Source: Dipylidium caninum (lineage: Eukaryota > Platyhelminthes > Cestoda > Cyclophyllidea > Dipylidiidae). From it: 64,000 nucleotides of DNA. The notes under the pieces were generated by a model that was not told where the DNA came from, made no database searches, and saw only the letters and a list, made by a program, of their open reading frames with translations. The position numbers and the translations under genes were made by a program. Below, piece by piece: positions 58,301-64,000 of this stretch (its first letter is position 1; every line of letters starts with the position of its first letter). Where the stretch lies: the NCBI GenBank assembly GCA_017562135.1, contig QEYB01000290.1, forward strand, positions 744,001-808,000. The letters run 5' to 3'.

Positions 58301-61300
58301 ACTAAACGGCAATTGTATGTGGTGGAGACAATTCATCAAAACCACTGTTGCCCAAATCTCATTACTACATATTCTACGCTATTAAAGTGATCTATTTGCT
58401 AATAATCCTTACTTTGCAGGGGAGGAGTAAACATTCAAAGCATGAAACAGTAAATGATAAGTAGAAATGCTTTAAGTCGATTTACTACCAAAATCAGAGA
58501 CTCAGCAGATGTCTATGTTACTAACACCGTTCTGGAGTAAAGGAAACGTCTATCAAATTTGATGGTTTCAATAACCTCAATAATATGCATCACTGAGATT
58601 GCATGCAAAGCCTGACCGCGAAGTTTATGCATTTAAGCGTATGGGGAAAAACACCTGATTTAGCATCCATCTTCCTGGACTCCAGTCACCGGTAAAGGGT
58701 AGAGTGTAAGCAGGAGAGAAGGAATAAGAAAATGACCCACCCTCCGCCTCGAATGTTAGCGATAGCAGCAACGCCGTTGAAGTTTTCCAAAAACATGGTA
58801 TTTGTGAGACTATAGAAGGGAATCACCGAGGCCCAAAAACCACCATAACCATAGAGGAGACAGGGGGCAGAACCGTCACCCACGAAATTCTGAAACAGAA
58901 TGTATATATACTGGGATTTGGGATGACATACATCAGGTAAATTTGATTTGCCTAATAGAACTTCAGGCAATGTAGTTTGGCAAAATACGTTCCTACTTAT
59001 TTCCAATGAGCAAAGCAGTTATTTACCTTTCGATGGAGGATAAACATGGGTACTTTGGTCCCATCCTTGCTGGCATAAAAGACTTGCTTAGCCTCAAAGT
59101 TGAGCAAGTCGAAACCCTTCACTTTTGTCTTGAAAAGAACCTGGTTCAAGAAAATGGAGAATATATTGTAAAAAAAATAGAAGACTATATGTTGATCTCC
59201 GACTAGGGGTGTAGATAAAACATGAAATCAATTTATACCTTGAGAGTATCGTCAGTTTAGACGACTCGAAAAAAAGTAGATAAAAAAGGCAGTCAAATTG
59301 TCCTGCAAATCACCTCAACAGGGGTGATTTGTAGATTTATATGTTGCAGGGAATTGTATTAACCACCTCCCTACATGCCTTTGGCAACACCACCGGTGGC
59401 AAAAAAAGAGGTGCATGCATGTCCCAACTAATAAATTAAGTATCACCCATGGTAGGTTACCTTTGACTCTGGATTGGCTTCAGTCAGATCATAGGAGTAG
59501 ATGATGCCAGGAGTAAAGAATGAGGTGAATTTGTAAAACATCTGCAAAGATAAAGTATATAGTTAGTCTCTCCTCTACCTGCGTAAAGGATTCCGAGGAA
59601 GCATTTTTTTCCGTCCTTAAGTAAAATTGACCTATTGAGTCATTCCACACGTTAAAAGGGTTGGTGCAAGTAGCAAACAAGTAACCAGACCACGGTCAAC
59701 ACTTTAAAACAAAGAAGTGTTTAAGTAGTGTGAGCTTCGAGAATGGTCTACTGATCTGATGATACAGGGATATGTCGTAGGGAATAGATATTGTAAACTC
59801 ACTATAGTGTCCTCCTTCCGTCCAGAAACCGAGGAAACAGAACCAATGTCAACGGGAATGTCTCGAATCTTCTTACCGGTATCCAATGCGTGCACGGAAA
59901 GACGATGCTGTGAAAGAAAAAAAGTGCAGAAAATATAACTCGGTTGGTCGTATCCTTCGAGACCACCACTATTTGAGAGCATTAATTAAAGAAAATTAAC
60001 AGACTACCCATCCGACACCTCCTAGTACCATCCTTATTTAGCATATCTTAGAAAGATGAGGGCTTTGATAGACACTTAAAAGCAAATCTCGTAAAATAGA
60101 GTGGGTTGTGAATCTCATAAACTTTCAAAAAGTTAAGTTTATACTTCAGGAAAAACGTTCACTGGCATCAGATCGCAACTGTACTTAAGTGAGATCCTTT
60201 TAATTACACTCTTGGCAAAAAATGCTATGTGGATCTGCAAATCCGGTTCAATTTAATTTTTTTCCAAGTAGCCTGTGTATTGTACCCCTCTCAGTACACC
60301 AGAGCCTTGGCAAAAAATCAACTTGCCAAATTTGATTGCGAGGATACAACGAGGTTTAACAGAACTACAATAAATGCATAATTACGTGATTTTTTCTCGA
60401 AAGATTATGTTTCCTGCTTCTCATCGTGTCACGCAGCGGCAGGAGTGTTGTATAATTTAATGTTTGTTAAGACCAACAAGTTAAAAAAAGGAACACATCC
60501 ATGTTCAGTCGTCAGTACTGTTGTTATACATGAGTGCAGGAAATGTGTCTTCTCCTAGGCTCACAGTGTTAGCAGTTTACAAATCTAGTTCACGATTTGA
60601 TGTAACACGGAAAACTAATGGAGAACGTGCGTAACGAAAACATGTTAAACGAAGTTTAATGCTCTAAGGGTGCCACATTCGGATTAATAATGCAAGAATC
60701 AAATGCAGTCTTTGATGGTTCGTATTTGACTTCAATTGGATAGGCAGGGTTTTCAACTATGTAGGGCCCTGGAATAAACAAAACGTCCAACACCGACACA
60801 ATAATATAAACAGAGCGGTCACTTACACAAACATCCTTCATGTAACAGACAACGAGATTTTTTTGATTGACACAGACTGCCCAATTAAGGAGGCAGGACT
60901 CATCATGAGGAATGAGGTCTGTCCAATTTGTCTATAACAGATAAAATCACATTCACAAATAAAGTTAGTATTGAAAACTCTTTAATGTAAACCAACAAGT
61001 ACAGAAACTCACGAATAGATCAGAAAAAGTGCCCTCTGTTAATACATTTAATCACATGCACAAATCGATTCTGTTTTTAACCAACATGAATAATTCCGAA
61101 ATTTCAAATTGTAAACCCTTCTCCCTTCTGATTGCAAGCTTCAAATCACTCATTATTGTCATAGCAAAGAGTATTTGTGATAAAGGCACAAATACATGAA
61201 ATTAACTAAAAGGATAAAATCTGACGTGCCCGATCAAGTTTATCCAAGTCGATGGAGAGAAGTTTAAACATTGGGGCGTTGAGATCGGTTTGAATGACGA

Positions 61301-63328
61301 CTTTACGACCATCACTGGTCACGTAGTTGAAAACAGCCTCGCACTTGTCCATAATGGGTGTCAGCTCGAGTTTGTCTAAAAAATATCGGAAATATGTTGA
61401 AATATATATAATAAAGGATGGGGTAAATTAGGTGACAAACCAGTGATATTGTAATCAATCTTCTCCAAATCCGTGAAATATAAAAGATTGTTGCGCTCAC
61501 AACCAGCGTTCACCGAGACGAAGACATAACGACCACATTCAGAAACATCAACGTCACTAATTAAACCGAGATAGTTTAAAAAGGAGACAATTCGTATAGA
61601 GTCAGATAGAATAGTTATTGCACCTCAATAATCTAGGATCATCTGGCCACTCAACGCAGAGAACGTCCTCCGATTGTGGCCTTCCCAAACGGTGGTACAT
61701 CAGCTTCTGATTCTGGTTGCAATCTATCTCGGTCCCATCAGCGGTAGGGACTGCATCCGGATAACACTGAAAATGCAAGCAAAATCCAGTACATAACGGC
61801 TAAAAAAGAACAATCTTGTAGGATTAAGGACTACAATGACTGGTGAATAAAACTCCAGTATTATTAAGCAATAATTACAAATGCAACCAATTCAAACTAT
61901 CAAAGATATTGTGCCACCAAGATCATTACCAGAATGAACCAACATTCTGAAAGACTTCGGATGTTAATGAACTCCATTAGAAATTCGAACAACTGAATGT
62001 GATTAATAGGGAAAAAAGATTGTCCTTCTCAGACATGTCATTTACAAACTATTTCTAAAATTCAACTATATAAGTGTGTGGCAGCGCGTCTTGAATACGA
62101 TTCGCAAAAGGCATTGAGAAACATCTTAGTAATTCGATTTGCCTACTCTCAAGCATCTATTCGAAGCATTTGCTGTAGTCAAATCAATATGAAACAAAGT
62201 CGAAAAATTCTGTATAGCCATATAGCAACACTAAATCTAGCTACAAAAAATACCAATGATTAAAACAAAGAAATTATTGCGTACGCCGTAAAAGAAGCCC
62301 TTGTTGTCATGCGTCCAGTTTATATGAGAAAATTTTACGCGTCCAACAATATCCTCCAGATCTTCACCAGTAGACACTTTTTTAACCTACATAAAAATTA
62401 ACATTAAACTAGACCGTTGAATGAAGCGAAAGCAACAAAAGAAGCAGATTAATTTTCATCACATACATGGATCGTGACCCAGTCAGACCCAGCATTGCTT
62501 AGTCCATAGGCAAAATATTCACCGTCCTTTGAAAACCCATAAGTATTGAGGGCGACCAAGCCACCCTCTGAGAGGGTATTCGGATCAAATAACACCTCAG
62601 CCTCCCCTTTTAAATCATTCATCATATAAAGTACACTAAAATAGTGTTTGTTTTAGGATATCAAAAAAACATACGATTGATTTTGAAGACCACTATTATG
62701 GAAGTAAAAGTATCTCGGTCCGCGTTTGAACACGCATTCGTATTTTTCATAGTTCCAGTATTCGGCAACCCTTTTAATATATGCCACAGGTGAAGCTTAC
62801 TTTGACTTAATTTGATCTCTATATGAACAAGAATTAAGGTATGGATACGTGATCGCATTCTGCGCACGGACAAATTCCTTCGTTTTCTCGGAATCGGGAT
62901 CTTCCAGCCATCGATATGGGTCGGATATCTAACAAGGGCAAGCAGCAAAAAAAATTTAGCATTTGATGTTAGGCAAAATTTTTACTTTTTGAAGTGTACC
63001 GAACCTGCACTACGCATGTTAAAATCGGGTAAACCAACAAGGGCTCAAGTTCAATAATCTGACAAACTAGTATAAGGACAAGATGCGCATAAGGTGCCCC
63101 GTAGCTTTAGTAGTTTTGCCGTAACAAGAACTGTGCAATAAAACGTCGATGAGAACACGGTGAAACGGATGGAAATACCCCGAATCCGTGTTCCTTTATA
63201 TATGATGCAAATAAGCAGTTATCAGTCAAAACATAAAGATCAATGTGCAAATAGGAACTTGCTTTAGTCCCAAAAAAATTATCTGCTACACTCTCGTCTT
63301 TTTGAAATACGGGGTACTCCTTAATCAT
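55304..63328 (-). CDS. PREP: Prolyl oligopeptidase (family S9A), 17 exons, complete
   Basis: Cytosolic-type serine peptidase that cleaves after proline in short peptides. Exons (-): 63328-63263, 62928-62801, 62770-62675, 62635-62467, 62386-62285, 61766-61624, 61556-61441, 61375-61230, 60931-60827, 59907-59803, 59541-59461, 59140-59027, 58889-58741, 57551-57435, 57214-57017, 55718-55487, 55375-55304. Spliced length is 2139 nt (712 aa; human 710). Motifs in order: [27 protein letters not shown], a propeller region matching human blade by blade, [46 protein letters not shown] (catalytic Ser553), [20 protein letters not shown] (Asp640) and [12 protein letters not shown] (His680). The start is the Met directly after a ctcag acceptor; an in-frame Met 20 codons upstream would lie inside the acceptor tract. 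Intron 1 has a GC donor and intron 8 needs one to stay in frame. Final-exon acceptor choice is tentative. Confidence 0.93.
62771..62800 (-). other. 30-nt intron of the prolyl oligopeptidase gene
   Basis: gtaagc donor to taaaag acceptor, minus strand. Removal joins the codons of IKSK to [17 protein letters not shown], matching human POP (KLKSRLTELYDYPKYGCPFKRG) without a gap. It is the shortest intron in the window. The adjoining intron (62674-62636) is 39 nt. Confidence 0.75.
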
Positions 63329-63345
63329 ACTCTGAGATAAACAGA
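63329..63345 (-). promoter_or_regulatory. 3' splice acceptor three bases upstream of the POP start codon
   Basis: The minus-strand tract ctgtttatctcag is followed by AGT and the ATG at 63328. It is the same layout as at ASNSD1. It fits a spliced-leader acceptor or a 5'-UTR intron. Confidence 0.5.
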
Positions 63346-64000
63346 CGGTGACAGAGCAAGTGAGCCAGATTACCGAATACTGTGCCAACCTTGAACCAAA
63401 ATTGTGGCCATTAAAAGAAGAACACCGATAAAAAATCCCCCAAATTATCTGCCACTAATGTGAACTAAGGTACTTAAATGATTTTCTTAGTAATGTAGGT
63501 ACATGTTACCCACGGATTCCACGCGACCAGTCGAATGGAGGCATTTAGGACCATCTGTCGAACCTTAAGTTCCCTGCGCAAAAAGACATGACTTATTCCA
63601 AAGACAAAATAGATCTTTAGAAACACCATGTTTTATGCGTTAAGTCAATGGCAATGTCCTCCAAGCCATCCATACTAAATCCCACTTTATTCTCTTAACT
63701 TAAGGAGTTTTTCGCAAAGCTGGCACAAGAAAGCGACGAACAACGACATTACAGCACCCATCTAATAGTAATTGTTGCTATATGCCTAAACTCTTTCCTT
63801 GGCTTTATTCAATTGACTGATAATGTCCGTAAAGCAACAACTAACTATTTGGCCTAATTATGTGCTGTTCTGAACACTGTCACCAAAGTAGACGCGTCTG
63901 ACGATCAGGCAGCGGTCACCTAATTTCAAGCTTGCGGATGGCATCGGGACTATCCATCTAATGTTCTGAATCCGTGCTACAGCATTTTTCTTAGTCAAAT
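63346..64000. other. Region upstream of the prolyl oligopeptidase gene
   Basis: AT-rich sequence with no gene or repeat recognised. It should contain the peptidase promoter or outron. Confidence 0.4.

Noticed and set aside
1..64000. CRISPR arrays, bacterial operons, rRNA or tRNA genes
   Set aside because: No direct-repeat/spacer array, no ribosome-binding-site-linked gene strings and no recognisable RNA gene; splice structure shows the window is eukaryotic.

Overview
This is eukaryotic nuclear DNA from a parasitic flatworm, most likely a cestode. The evidence is intron-split genes with consensus splice sites, a class of very small introns (30-39 nt) beside introns of up to 11.7 kb, many decayed mariner transposons, and proteins that match animal families. 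The species cannot be fixed from the sequence alone.

Layout. 155-1415 (-): 3' part of an SLC35F1/F2-like membrane transporter. 5918-40212 (+): an asparagine synthetase domain-containing protein 1 (ASNSD1) gene, rebuilt here as 11 phase-consistent coding exons encoding about 545 aa over 34 kb. 24398-25990 (-): an intronless neuropeptide F/Y-type GPCR nested antisense in the 11.7-kb intron 8 of ASNSD1. 39237-39787 (+): a small unrecognised coding unit with its own poly(A) signal inside the last ASNSD1 intron. 54614 to about 45605 (-): an unrecognised multi-exon gene (gene Z), rebuilt piecewise from phase-compatible exons. 63328-55304 (-): a complete 17-exon prolyl oligopeptidase of about 712 aa with an intact catalytic triad.

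The space between exons is mostly repeats. There are at least nine degenerate mariner fragments on both strands. A near-identical ~290-bp inverted repeat lies in the two introns that flank the 35-nt microexon 6 of ASNSD1. A ~650-bp direct repeat has a nearly identical core (13.3 and 23.65 kb). Smaller dispersed repeats lie at 18.6-22 kb, a ~365-bp tandem duplication at 44.4-45.1 kb, and several microsatellites are present.

The genes show no common pathway. What links them is architecture: micro-introns in three genes, GC-AG introns in the peptidase gene, splice acceptors directly before two start codons (candidate spliced-leader sites), and repeat-laden long introns.
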